Shown: piece by piece, positions 48,641 to 56,969 of the stretch
Layout of the letters: every line of letters starts with the position of its first letter
How positions within the stretch are numbered: the stretch's first letter is position 1
Origin: an uncultured Alphaproteobacteria bacterium
Lineage (GTDB): Bacteria > Pseudomonadota > Alphaproteobacteria > MPNO01 > UBA2964
Assembly (NCBI GenBank): GCA_943787225.1
Contig: CALSLP010000003.1
Coordinates: 328,797-392,796, forward strand
Reading direction: 5' to 3'
DNA length: 64,000 nucleotides
Position numbers and translations under genes: made by a program
The notes under the pieces: generated by a model
The model's database searches: none
Seen by the model: only the letters and a program-made list of their open reading frames with translations
Told to the model about the DNA's origin: nothing

Positions 48641-49903
48641 ATGACTAACGCGTTCTGGCGCAGTCCCCGTTTCGTGCTAATTTGCGCTGTCGGCATTGTC
48701 TTGTTCGCCTATGGCGGACGGCAAAGTCTCGGCATGTTCCTGCGTCCTATCACCGAAGCTCTTGGGTTCATGACAACGAACGCACAAGGTGTTCTGGTCC
48801 AAGACTTCGAGGTCATGTCCTTTGCAACCGCCATTCAGGTTCTTATTTATGGCTGCGCGGCACCCTTTGTTGGTGCTATCGCCGACCGTTGGGGGCCAAT
48901 CAAGGTTCTTATGACCTCAGGGCTGGTCTACGCCTTTGGTCTTTTCATGATGGCGCAATCGACCTCTGAAGCGGGTCTAATCCTCAGCGTCGGATTTTTA
49001 ATGGGGCTTGGTTCAAGCGGTATTGCGCTGCCGATGCTTCTTTCCATCGTTGGCCGGGTTGCCCCCGAAGAAAGGCGGACATTCTGGCTTGCAGTTGTTG
49101 TCTCCGGCGGCACTGCCGGGCAAATGCTTATTGTTCCACTTAGTAACTGGATGATCGGCCAGGAGGGCTGGGTCTTCGCGACCATCGTCCTGGCAACCAT
49201 GGCGCTCATGGTCGTGCCGCTTACGCTCTGCATTTCGCACGCCGCCAGTAACGAACTGAACAAAAAGGATAAACAGAGTCTGGGACAAGCTATTAGAGAG
49301 GCCGGCAGCCATCGAGGTTTTTGGCTTCTTGTTATGGGCTTCTACGTCTGTGGGTTTCAGGTGCAGTTCATCAATAATCATCTGGAGAACTATCTGCACA
49401 AAACTGAAATCGCTGAAGTTGGCGGTGCTATGGCCGCTACGGCGATAGCCTTAATCGGCCTCTTTAATATGATTGGGACCCAAACCGCCGGTCTTATTGG
49501 CGACAAATTTCGCAAGAAATATATTCTAGCGAACCTTTATATGGCCCGTTCAGCTATTTTTCTGATCTTCTTTATAGTCCCCGTAAGCAAGGTCTCAGTA
49601 ATCATCTTTGCCTGTTCGGTTGGGCTCCTGTGGCTCGCGACGGTGCCGTTAACCTCGGGGATCGTCGCCCAGATTTTTGGCCCGCGCTATCTAGCGACTC
49701 TCTACGGCGTGGTATTTCTGAGCCATCAACTCGGCAGCTTTACCAGCGTCTGGCTCGGCGGCATTATTGTCACACAAACCGGTAGCTACGATTTTGCCTG
49801 GTATATGATAATCGTCGCAGGCTTCGTTGCAGCATTGCTGCACTGGCCAATTGACGACAAACCAATGGCTCGGATTGCAGCAGAGAAAAAAGCCGCCGCT
49901 TAG
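48641..49903 (+). CDS. MFS transporter, tandem copy 3
   Basis: 420 residues, starting 31 bases after copy 2 with an AGGAG-like site (CGGAGAGAC). It has a short insertion in the first periplasmic loop (FMTTNAQGVLVQDFEV) that copies 1 and 2 lack. Conserved blocks YGGRQSLGMFLRPI, EERRTFWLAVVVSGGTAGQM and FGPRYLATLYGVVFLSHQLG. It is convergent with the Nfu gene, overlapping by four bases. Confidence 0.88.
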   Translation: MTNAFWRSPRFVLICAVGIVLFAYGGRQSLGMFLRPITEALGFMTTNAQGVLVQDFEVMSFATAIQVLIYGCAAPFVGAIADRWGPIKVLMTSGLVYAFGLFMMAQSTSEAGLILSVGFLMGLGSSGIALPMLLSIVGRVAPEERRTFWLAVVVSGGTAGQMLIVPLSNWMIGQEGWVFATIVLATMALMVVPLTLCISHAASNELNKKDKQSLGQAIREAGSHRGFWLLVMGFYVCGFQVQFINNHLENYLHKTEIAEVGGAMAATAIALIGLFNMIGTQTAGLIGDKFRKKYILANLYMARSAIFLIFFIVPVSKVSVIIFACSVGLLWLATVPLTSGIVAQIFGPRYLATLYGVVFLSHQLGSFTSVWLGGIIVTQTGSYDFAWYMIIVAGFVAALLHWPIDDKPMARIAAEKKAAA

Positions 49904-50742
49904 GCCTGATAATACGGGTTTGACCCACCTGCATGGTCGGTCACGTCGAGCACTTCCCTGATCGTCGGGACAACTTTCTGAATCTCTACGACCACGCCTT
50001 CTTTGAGCGTCACGCTGGCCATGCCACAGCCTTGGCACCCGCCTTCCATGCGAATGTAGGCTCGAGCCCCATCGACATCGATCAGTGAGATACGCCCACC
50101 ATGACCGGCAACGGAGGGATTTATCCGGGTCTCCAGGACTTCCTGGATTGCCCGACCTTCATCTGTTTCAAGACCAGGTTTCGGAATAGCATCGCGCCAA
50201 TCTGCTACGCTGACGACTTCAGGAATATAATGCTTTAGCATATTCTCAACGCCGCTTTGCATCTGAGCAGCACCACCAACGAACTCGATATAAACGATGC
50301 CTTCTTTATAGCCACGAAGCTTGATGTCGCCACCACCCTGGGTCGCCGCCGGCCGAATCCGGGTTTCAATGAGTTCCTTGATCTCAGCAACGATAGGATC
50401 GCTTTCATCAAGTTCAAGACCTTCAATATCGGCTTCTGCCGCTGACGCATCAGAACCTTCATTCACTGCCGCATCGCCGGTAACAAAGTGATCCATGATT
50501 GCCCCCAAAACAGCGGGCTTCAAATGCAGCCAGTCTGCGCCATCGGATTTCGTCACCGTTACGCTATCATTGCCAATCTCCACCGCCTGAACATCGGTAA
50601 CGCCAAAAAGGCGGCGCGCCAAAGGTGCCTGAACCGCGGCATCCACGCTTTCAAAGGAAACAGGCCCACCTGCATAAACCTCCTGCCCGGGCAGGAATTT
50701 CATGACATTCGCATTATCGGTGGCTTCGGTTTGAATAAACAT
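49900..50742 (-). CDS. Nfu-type iron-sulfur scaffold with a duplicated NifU domain
   Basis: 280 residues. An Nfu_N domain (1-88, FIQTEATDNANVMKFLPG) is followed by a linker and two NifU-type domains. The C-terminal one (about 197-270) has the Fe-S-binding CxxC in EGGCQGCGMASVTLKEG (Cys236, Cys239). The first one (about 117-182) aligns with it (RIRPAATQGGGDIKLRGYKE, then FVGGAAQMQSGVENML) but both cysteines are replaced. Standard alphaproteobacterial NfuA/Nfu proteins have about 185 residues with only one NifU domain. The protein should carry and deliver 4Fe-4S clusters; the degenerate repeat may bind targets. Confidence 0.88.
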   Translation of the reverse strand: MFIQTEATDNANVMKFLPGQEVYAGGPVSFESVDAAVQAPLARRLFGVTDVQAVEIGNDSVTVTKSDGADWLHLKPAVLGAIMDHFVTGDAAVNEGSDASAAEADIEGLELDESDPIVAEIKELIETRIRPAATQGGGDIKLRGYKEGIVYIEFVGGAAQMQSGVENMLKHYIPEVVSVADWRDAIPKPGLETDEGRAIQEVLETRINPSVAGHGGRISLIDVDGARAYIRMEGGCQGCGMASVTLKEGVVVEIQKVVPTIREVLDVTDHAGGSNPYYQA

Positions 50743-50810
50743 TTTACACGCTCGCTCCAGATCCCAGTAATAGGACCAATGTCTGTTAGAATTTCAAAAA
50801 GTCAAATAAA

Positions 50811-50838
50811 AGCCGCGGCTGATTTCTCAGTCGCGGCT
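50811..50838 (-). terminator. Rho-independent terminator of the mlaA-like gene
   Basis: A 12-bp stem with one G-U (AGCCGCGRCTGA-type arms) and a TTTC/GAAA loop lies 30 bases past the mlaA-like stop. On the minus strand it is followed by TTTTATTTGACTTTTT, a good U-rich tail. Confidence 0.85.
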
Positions 50839-50867
50839 CTTTAAGCGCTCCGAAAGCGCCCTAATCA

Positions 50868-51812
50868 TTATTTCGTCGTCAAATCGGCATTGAAATCATA
50901 TTTCAAGTCCGGTAGTGGCGCGTCGCTTGGCGCCCCATTGCTAATGTCTGCTTTCCGCTTCTGCCGTGAGATGCTCCGGAGCGCGGCATAATAATCAATC
51001 GATGTCTCTTTTAGTTTCTGCAAGTCATCCATCACACCTGCAAACTCATCTACACCGCCGACAACCGTTCGTGCCGTAGACCACTCATCACGATGCGTGT
51101 TGTCCAGCCAATGAGACACTGGATCAAGATAGGAATCCAGGAAGGTGCCAACCGCGTCACGCGGGTTGGACGGCCCAAAAATCGGCAGGACTAAATAAAA
51201 CCCGTCAGGAATACCCCAAACAGCAAATGTCTGACCAAGGTCCTCAGAATGAGGCTTGATACCCCATTTGTCTGCAACATCCATGAGACCGCCAACACCG
51301 GCCGTGCTGTTAATCGCCAAACGTTTTGTCGTGATCCAGGCGCGCTCCATTTCACCCTGCAATAGATCATTGGCCAAGACGACCGGGGATCTCAAATTAT
51401 CCAGAAAATTACCGACCGCTTCCTGGCCTTCATCAGGCAGCATCAGGGTGTAAAACTCTGCCAACGGCCGTAAAATCAGCCCTTGGATAAATTCGTTAAA
51501 TTGGAAAATAACCCTATTCATGGGCTCAAGCGGATCATTTACGTCCGCTGCCGCCTGCGCGAGTTCATCGCCATTGGCCAGCTGAGAAGCTTTATTTTTC
51601 TCATGGTTTTGGGCCAGTTGGGGTAGTGCTACCTCCGCCGACACGCTGTCACGGATATCCTGAGAATCTTCGATAGCGTGCGGGATGACATCGAAACTCG
51701 CCCCCGCATCCTTTGCGGAAACGGCAAAAGGCGACGAAAACAGAGCTAAGGCGACACCAATAACCGCTACAGATGGAGCTGCTTTACGTTTATTTTTCAA
51801 TAGGATAGCCAT
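50868..51812 (-). CDS. mlaA: MlaA/VacJ family protein without a lipobox
   Basis: 314 residues. The MlaA domain begins at about residue 93 (DPLEPMNRVIFQFNEF) and includes FLDNLRSPVVLANDLLQGEM, GIKPHSEDLGQTFAVWGI and LPIFGPSNPRDAVG. MlaA is an outer-membrane channel that extracts misplaced phospholipids and hands them to MlaC. Here the signal peptide ends with a signal-peptidase-I-like site (AVSA, residue 33) and there is no cysteine, so the usual lipid anchor is missing. A 60-residue extension precedes the domain. Start 51812 has a GGAAG site. It is divergent from hpnM. Confidence 0.9.
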   Translation of the reverse strand: MAILLKNKRKAAPSVAVIGVALALFSSPFAVSAKDAGASFDVIPHAIEDSQDIRDSVSAEVALPQLAQNHEKNKASQLANGDELAQAAADVNDPLEPMNRVIFQFNEFIQGLILRPLAEFYTLMLPDEGQEAVGNFLDNLRSPVVLANDLLQGEMERAWITTKRLAINSTAGVGGLMDVADKWGIKPHSEDLGQTFAVWGIPDGFYLVLPIFGPSNPRDAVGTFLDSYLDPVSHWLDNTHRDEWSTARTVVGGVDEFAGVMDDLQKLKETSIDYYAALRSISRQKRKADISNGAPSDAPLPDLKYDFNADLTTK

Positions 51813-52044
51813 TTTATCTTCCTTAACCCGCGATAAATCACTGTCGCGTACGAATTCTTCCCGCCCCAATTGCGCTGTATTCTAAAAAAACTAGCACTCG
51901 AAAGCAATAGAATCGATTAATGATTATCCTTAAGAAAAATTAATAAATCTTTTCAAAAGAACAAGTTAGAAGCGGAGGATTGCGCCTGACCTCACAGCTG
52001 CATAGATATATTGTGAGTGGTTTTCGCAATGGAGCACAATCCGC

Positions 52045-52656
52045 GTGACTAAATGTTTACAAGCAATAGCGTGTGTCGCGATATACATGACAGTGATATT
52101 TCCTGTTGCTGCTCAACAATTGACAACGCCCCAGAGTAAAGTTGGCGCCTTTCATGCAACGCTTCTCAGCGTGATGAAGCAGGCGAACACTCTTAGCGTG
52201 GAAAACCGTTTCGCACTTCTTAAACCCTCTGTTGAGAATAGCTTTGACTTCAAGCTTATGATCGCCCTTGCGAGTGGCAAGCATTGGCGCGCTGCGACAG
52301 CCCCCCGTAAAGAAGAGCTACGATCGGCCTTCGCGCATTTTAGCGTCGCAACATATGCAGACCGCTTTTCTGGATTTTCAGGCGAGGCATTCAAAACACT
52401 ATCCGTCGTAAGTGGGCCGCGTCGGACAATGCTCGTTCGAACTCAGATCATACGCCCCGAAAATACACCCATTCCGTTGACTTACGTTACGCGCCAGCGG
52501 GATGGAGAATGGCGTATTATCGATGTTTTGGTCGATGATGGTATTAGCGAACTTGCTGTTCGGCGCTCTGAATACCGTTCAGTCCTAAAAGAAAAGGGAA
52601 TAAGCGGTTTAATAGGCCTGCTTAAATCAAAAACGGAAAAACTGCTGCAGCCTTAA
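52045..52656 (+). CDS. hpnM: Hopanoid-associated periplasmic protein HpnM (MlaC-like)
   Basis: 203 residues, GTG start, with a signal peptide (AIYMTVIFPVAAQQ). The mature part has the Ttg2D/MlaC fold pattern: FDFKLMIALASGKHWR, the RKEELRSAFAHFSVATYADR block and a C-terminal RDGEWRIIDVLVDDGISELA. HpnM belongs to the hopanoid gene set and by homology should shuttle a lipid through the periplasm. Stops of hpnM and the convergent hpnL overlap. The divergent mlaA-like gene encodes a possible outer-membrane partner. Confidence 0.85.
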   Translation: MTKCLQAIACVAIYMTVIFPVAAQQLTTPQSKVGAFHATLLSVMKQANTLSVENRFALLKPSVENSFDFKLMIALASGKHWRAATAPRKEELRSAFAHFSVATYADRFSGFSGEAFKTLSVVSGPRRTMLVRTQIIRPENTPIPLTYVTRQRDGEWRIIDVLVDDGISELAVRRSEYRSVLKEKGISGLIGLLKSKTEKLLQP

Positions 52657-53639
52657 ACAGTTAGCCTAGGTTTCCAAATTTTTGGAAGAACCACACTGCA
52701 AAGAAATCCTGCAGCAACCCATGTAATTTCGCGAATGCGTCGGACCAGGGCGGTCGCGAGCCCCGATACTGGTGTGCCCGTAAAAATTCCACACATGACG
52801 ACAAAAATACCTTCCTGCGCGCCAAGACTGGCCGGAATAAAAAAAGTACCCGACCGTATAAGCTGAGCCGCCGCCTCGATCATCCACGCCTCCGATAGGG
52901 ATACCGGGTAACCAAGAAAGTAGAGCGTCGCATAAATTTCCGCGACCCCGACGCACCAAACCGCAAACGCGACACCGAGGGCACCAATAAATTTCGCCGC
53001 ATTGCCGTCGTAAAATTTTTTGAACCGAGTTTCAACATCCTGAATTTTGTCGACAGCGCATGCCGCCCACGGACGATTACCATGCCGGGTAAACAAAGCG
53101 GCTACAGACGACAGCAAGCCAAACCTCTGGACCACAAAGAAAGCAGAGATTGCAACGATCAAGACTGTCAGCCCAATAGCCGCCACGTTGCGATAGGCGC
53201 TCTCAATTGCGGAACTAAATTGCATGAGGGCAAAGCCAATCGACAAGAACGCAATTAACGCGATCAGGTTGATGGTCTTGACCATCACAAGAGACGCAAT
53301 TGCATCGTCGTAATCGATGCCGAAATACCGTTTCAGAAGCACGGCTTTAACGGGCTCGCCGCCCATTCCTCCTGCTGGAATCGTATAATTAAAGGCTTCA
53401 CCAACAATGCGAACGAGCCAAAGCCGACCGTACCAAGTCATGCCGGCGGATGTGGATAATGTGAGCTGCCAGGCAAACACATCCCCCAGGAACGATATGA
53501 AAAACAAGACGAGAACAATCGCGACACCCCAAGACATTTGGCCAACCAGAGCAAAGGCTTCGCGGAGATCCGTATTGGCAATAATCGCTGCGAGTAGAGC
53601 AACACCGAGAAGCAGAAACAGAATTCTGGCGAACTTCAT
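52653..53639 (-). CDS. hpnL: Hopanoid-associated membrane protein HpnL
   Basis: 328 residues, about eight helices, of the lysylphosphatidylglycerol-synthase transmembrane family. Conserved blocks are SFLGDVFAWQLTLSTSAGMT, YTIPAGGMGGEPVKAVLLKR and SGTFFIPASLGAQEGIFVVM. The family includes HpnL, seen with hopanoid genes and of unknown exact role, presumably lipid translocation. Its ATG overlaps the hpnN stop in an ATGA junction, so it is translationally coupled to the RND transporter. Confidence 0.85.
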   Translation of the reverse strand: MKFARILFLLLGVALLAAIIANTDLREAFALVGQMSWGVAIVLVLFFISFLGDVFAWQLTLSTSAGMTWYGRLWLVRIVGEAFNYTIPAGGMGGEPVKAVLLKRYFGIDYDDAIASLVMVKTINLIALIAFLSIGFALMQFSSAIESAYRNVAAIGLTVLIVAISAFFVVQRFGLLSSVAALFTRHGNRPWAACAVDKIQDVETRFKKFYDGNAAKFIGALGVAFAVWCVGVAEIYATLYFLGYPVSLSEAWMIEAAAQLIRSGTFFIPASLGAQEGIFVVMCGIFTGTPVSGLATALVRRIREITWVAAGFLCSVVLPKIWKPRLTV

Positions 53640-56242
53640 TTATCGTCCGCACTAGGCTCAAGACACGCCATCAAGGCTGGCAAAAAGTAGATTGTGCAGA
53701 TCAACGTAAAGCCAATGGAGATCGCGAGGAGAACACCCATACTCGCGGTCCCTGGATGGCTTGAGAGGGCAATGCTTGCGAAGGATCCAATCGTTGTTAG
53801 CGAGCTAAAAACGACCGCCCGCGGTGTACTTGATTCCATCACGCCCTGTAAGCCGACCTTTTCGTGTGACCGCATGACGATATGAATGGCGCTTGCAACA
53901 CCGAGACCGAAGAGCAGTGGCAAAACAATGACATTGGCAAAGTTAAAGGGAAGCTCGAAGAGAACAGTCGCGGCGATTGTAAAAAGAGCCGCTAATGTTA
54001 ACGGGCCAAAGACCAGAAGAACGTCGCGCAAGCTTCTCATCAAGACGATCACGAGAAACGCGATGGCTATGATTGAAATCAGCGCCGCTTTGACGAAAGC
54101 ACCAATCACGGCATTGCCAGCCTCAATAATGATGACAGGCGACCCTGTCGCGCGCGGTGCGACGGTCCGCACATCGGCAACAAATTTTTCCAAATTAGCG
54201 CGCTTTCTCAGGTCAAACTTCGGGAATACTTCAAGCCGCACTTGCCCGCTCTGCGCCTCAAATCGACGTTTGAGCTGTTCGGGCAAATTCTCGACGGACA
54301 CCGCAGCCGCCTCCATAGCCTCCTTAAGGGCTGCCAGCCTTCCCGGCAGATTACCAAGAAGATGTTGTTCAAGTTTTCGGAGGCCTGCGGACGATTTAGC
54401 TGACTTGGATAAAGCTCGTTGAAGCTGATCTAAAGCAACGTCCAGGTCGCCGGAGCTAACACTTTTCTGGCTGCGCAGAAATTCTTCGAACTCCCGAACC
54501 ACATTCTTGCGTTCGTTGTCGGTCAGTGCCGTTTTTCGTCTCCCTTGAAACGCCGGTAAGATCAGGAAGGCTGCCTGTTCAATAGCTGCCAACTTGTCGT
54601 CCTGCCCCTTGGGAACAAGTCGATCAAGCGCCAACACATGATCAACCGTCGCAAGATTTTCCAGGCGCTTGCTAAGACCTTGAGCTGTTTTTAGATCGGG
54701 CGTCAGGATATCTATCGAATAGGGGCCGGTATCACTGTTCCTGGTAAGGTCAATAAGTGTTCTGACAGATTCAGTGTTTGGATCCCGCAAGTTCATGGGA
54801 TCAAAATCGAATTGGATTTTAGGGACCACCGTTGTCACGCCGAGAGCGAGTAACAATGTTACCGCAACCACTCCTCGGGCATTCCTCACAACCCAGTCAT
54901 TCGTCAGGGTTGCATTCTCATTGCGACTCGCGGGTCTTTGACTCGGCGGCATCAACGCGACCAGCGCCGGCAAAACCGTCAAATTGGCAAACAGGGCAAC
55001 AAACATGCCCATCCCCGCGATCTTTCCAAGCTCAGCAAGCCCGCTATAATCTGTGAAGACGAAGGAGAAAAAAGAGATCGCTGCCGCAACGGCACAGAGC
55101 GTTAAAGCCCCTCCTACATTCTGCCCGGCCCTTAAGCAGGCAGTCGCCAAACTGCCACCTGTCGTCACGCCCTCTCTAACTCGGAGCGCGAAATGAATAC
55201 CAAAATCCACGCTTAGACCAATAAACAACACCGCAAAGGCGACAGAAATTAGATTTAGACGTCCAACGACGAGTGTGGCCAGCCCGGCTGTCCACAGCAA
55301 TCCAAAAAGAAGGGTCAAAAGCATCGCGGACACCAGCCGTCCTGACCGCAATCCCCAGAACAACAAGCCACAAACAAAGAGCGCCGAGAGCAGCCCCGCG
55401 AGCCCCATCCCTTCGGCAACGCTTTCGAGCTCCTCTTCCTCCAGAACAGCTGACCCTGTAAGGCGGATTTGAAAACCTTTATCTGTTGTTAAGCCAAGCG
55501 TTTTAGCGCTATTTCGGATGGCATCGATAGCATCCCCTGCCGGCTGAAGAGATGCAGAATCGAGCGCTGGCTGAACAATAATAATACGGCGCCGCGCCTC
55601 GACATCGTTTGCAGTACTATTATCGATCAGCGATTTCCACGACAACCACGTCACTGCTCCTGTATTTGCCGCTTCCGTTGCCGCCGCAACTTGCTCAATC
55701 GTTTGAACGAGGGAACCCAGTGGTGCCGTGCCATCGATATTCGCAACAGCCAGCTGCAGGACAGAGAATAACCCCCGTAAAGACGGGTCCCTCCATAGAG
55801 ACCCTAAGAAGGCTTGCGCCGTCGCCAGTCTATCAACGAGCCCCTCAACATCTTTGAGATCAAGAAACAGCAAGCCATTTTGGCGGAAAAACGTCTCGCC
55901 GCGTGGGTCAAAGACTTCACGGAATACCTGCTTATTAGCTTTCAGCGCGGCCCCTAAAGCCAATGCACCATCATCAGCCTGATCGGATGTCGGGCCATCG
56001 ATAACGACGACAATGTTATTGGCAAATTGCGGAAACGCGCGGCGAAGCTGGATTGAATCCTGCCGGAACGGTAATTCAGCCGAAAGCATATCGGTCGTAT
56101 CAGTATCGATAGACAGGTTGGTTGCGACGTACCAGGCGCTGGCACAGGTTGTCAGGATCGAAAGACCAACAACCAAATAGCAAAGCCGTCGTGCGCCATC
56201 TACCCATTGGCCAACAAACTGTCTAAACGCGTCGGCCATCAC
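53636..56242 (-). CDS. hpnN: Hopanoid transporter HpnN (RND family)
   Basis: 868 residues with the two-repeat RND/MMPL layout. There is an N-terminal helix, a periplasmic domain, and a sterol-sensing-like bundle (about 265-420: VLFIGLSVDFGIHFALRVRE). A second periplasmic domain with long helices (about 560-690) precedes the last six helices (LPLLFGLGVASAIHIVMRSH). In Rhodopseudomonas palustris HpnN moves hopanoids to the outer membrane. It lies 28 bases after the CDP-alcohol transferase gene and is coupled to hpnL, placing a phospho/phosphonolipid gene at the head of this operon. Confidence 0.93.
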   Translation of the reverse strand: MMADAFRQFVGQWVDGARRLCYLVVGLSILTTCASAWYVATNLSIDTDTTDMLSAELPFRQDSIQLRRAFPQFANNIVVVIDGPTSDQADDGALALGAALKANKQVFREVFDPRGETFFRQNGLLFLDLKDVEGLVDRLATAQAFLGSLWRDPSLRGLFSVLQLAVANIDGTAPLGSLVQTIEQVAAATEAANTGAVTWLSWKSLIDNSTANDVEARRRIIIVQPALDSASLQPAGDAIDAIRNSAKTLGLTTDKGFQIRLTGSAVLEEEELESVAEGMGLAGLLSALFVCGLLFWGLRSGRLVSAMLLTLLFGLLWTAGLATLVVGRLNLISVAFAVLFIGLSVDFGIHFALRVREGVTTGGSLATACLRAGQNVGGALTLCAVAAAISFFSFVFTDYSGLAELGKIAGMGMFVALFANLTVLPALVALMPPSQRPASRNENATLTNDWVVRNARGVVAVTLLLALGVTTVVPKIQFDFDPMNLRDPNTESVRTLIDLTRNSDTGPYSIDILTPDLKTAQGLSKRLENLATVDHVLALDRLVPKGQDDKLAAIEQAAFLILPAFQGRRKTALTDNERKNVVREFEEFLRSQKSVSSGDLDVALDQLQRALSKSAKSSAGLRKLEQHLLGNLPGRLAALKEAMEAAAVSVENLPEQLKRRFEAQSGQVRLEVFPKFDLRKRANLEKFVADVRTVAPRATGSPVIIIEAGNAVIGAFVKAALISIIAIAFLVIVLMRSLRDVLLVFGPLTLAALFTIAATVLFELPFNFANVIVLPLLFGLGVASAIHIVMRSHEKVGLQGVMESSTPRAVVFSSLTTIGSFASIALSSHPGTASMGVLLAISIGFTLICTIYFLPALMACLEPSADDK

Positions 56243-56269
56243 ACCAATTTAACCATTCGCTGGGCTCAC

Positions 56270-56857
56270 TCATCGACGCAACCACAAAAACACAAAGACA
56301 ATGACCGCCATCGAACCACCAATGGCCGCCAACACGAGTAGCGGCTCCCCCCAACCGAAAAACATGGCAACAGGCACCACAAACATGCCATCGTCAGGGT
56401 CAAAGCCCCAACGCCCGCCAAGATCAGCGCTGCTTCGGACACCGGCAGAATCCAGACGCATCACCAGCAGTTCAGCGCAGGCGACGGCGATGCCAGCAAA
56501 GACACCAAGCACAATTAACCACGAAGCGTGCCCCGCCTGCGACAAGCCAACGCCAATGCCAATAAACACGGCAGCATTTGATGTTCCGTCAGCAATCAAG
56601 TCGTATAAATGGCCTCCAGGGCTCATTTTGCCTGACTGACGGGCCAGTTCTCCATCTGCCCGATCCAGGAATAACGATACAACCAGCACCCCAGCACCAA
56701 CCATTTGCCATACCGCAATCCCCATCGCAAATGCAATGGCAGCGGCAATGCCTGTCACCAGCCGAAGTGTGGTAAGATGATTAGGTGTAACCGGTGTATT
56801 GGCTAACGGCCGGACCGCAACCCTCACTGTCCGGTGAACCCAGGTATTATGACTAAT
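56270..56857 (-). CDS. CDP-alcohol phosphotransferase, candidate AEP-lipid synthase, apparent ATT start
   Basis: 195 residues with the complete CDP-alcohol transferase signature: DRADGELAR (residues 65-73), Gly82, Asp86 and Asp90 (GHLYDLIAD). Conserved N-terminal text (VRPLANTPVTPNHLTTLRL) begins well before any ATG. GTG at 56827 gives 185 residues. ATT at 56857 is preceded by GGAGGA four bases upstream and gives SHNTWVHRT after the initiator, which I consider the natural N-terminus. Because AEP genes surround it, the likely activated head group is CMP-AEP, giving an aminoethylphosphonate lipid. The acceptor (diacylglycerol or a hopanoid alcohol) is unknown. It heads the operon with hpnN and hpnL. 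Confidence 0.82.
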   Translation of the reverse strand: MSHNTWVHRTVRVAVRPLANTPVTPNHLTTLRLVTGIAAAIAFAMGIAVWQMVGAGVLVVSLFLDRADGELARQSGKMSPGGHLYDLIADGTSNAAVFIGIGVGLSQAGHASWLIVLGVFAGIAVACAELLVMRLDSAGVRSSADLGGRWGFDPDDGMFVVPVAMFFGWGEPLLVLAAIGGSMAVIVFVFLWLRR

Positions 56858-56969
56858 GATCTCCTCCGATCAGCTCGACAATGATCATCTGCACCTTCTA
56901 CATTGAGCGGACTTATAAACGAATCAAGCGACGATCACGTTAAAACTATCACCAGAGAAACAATACGTA

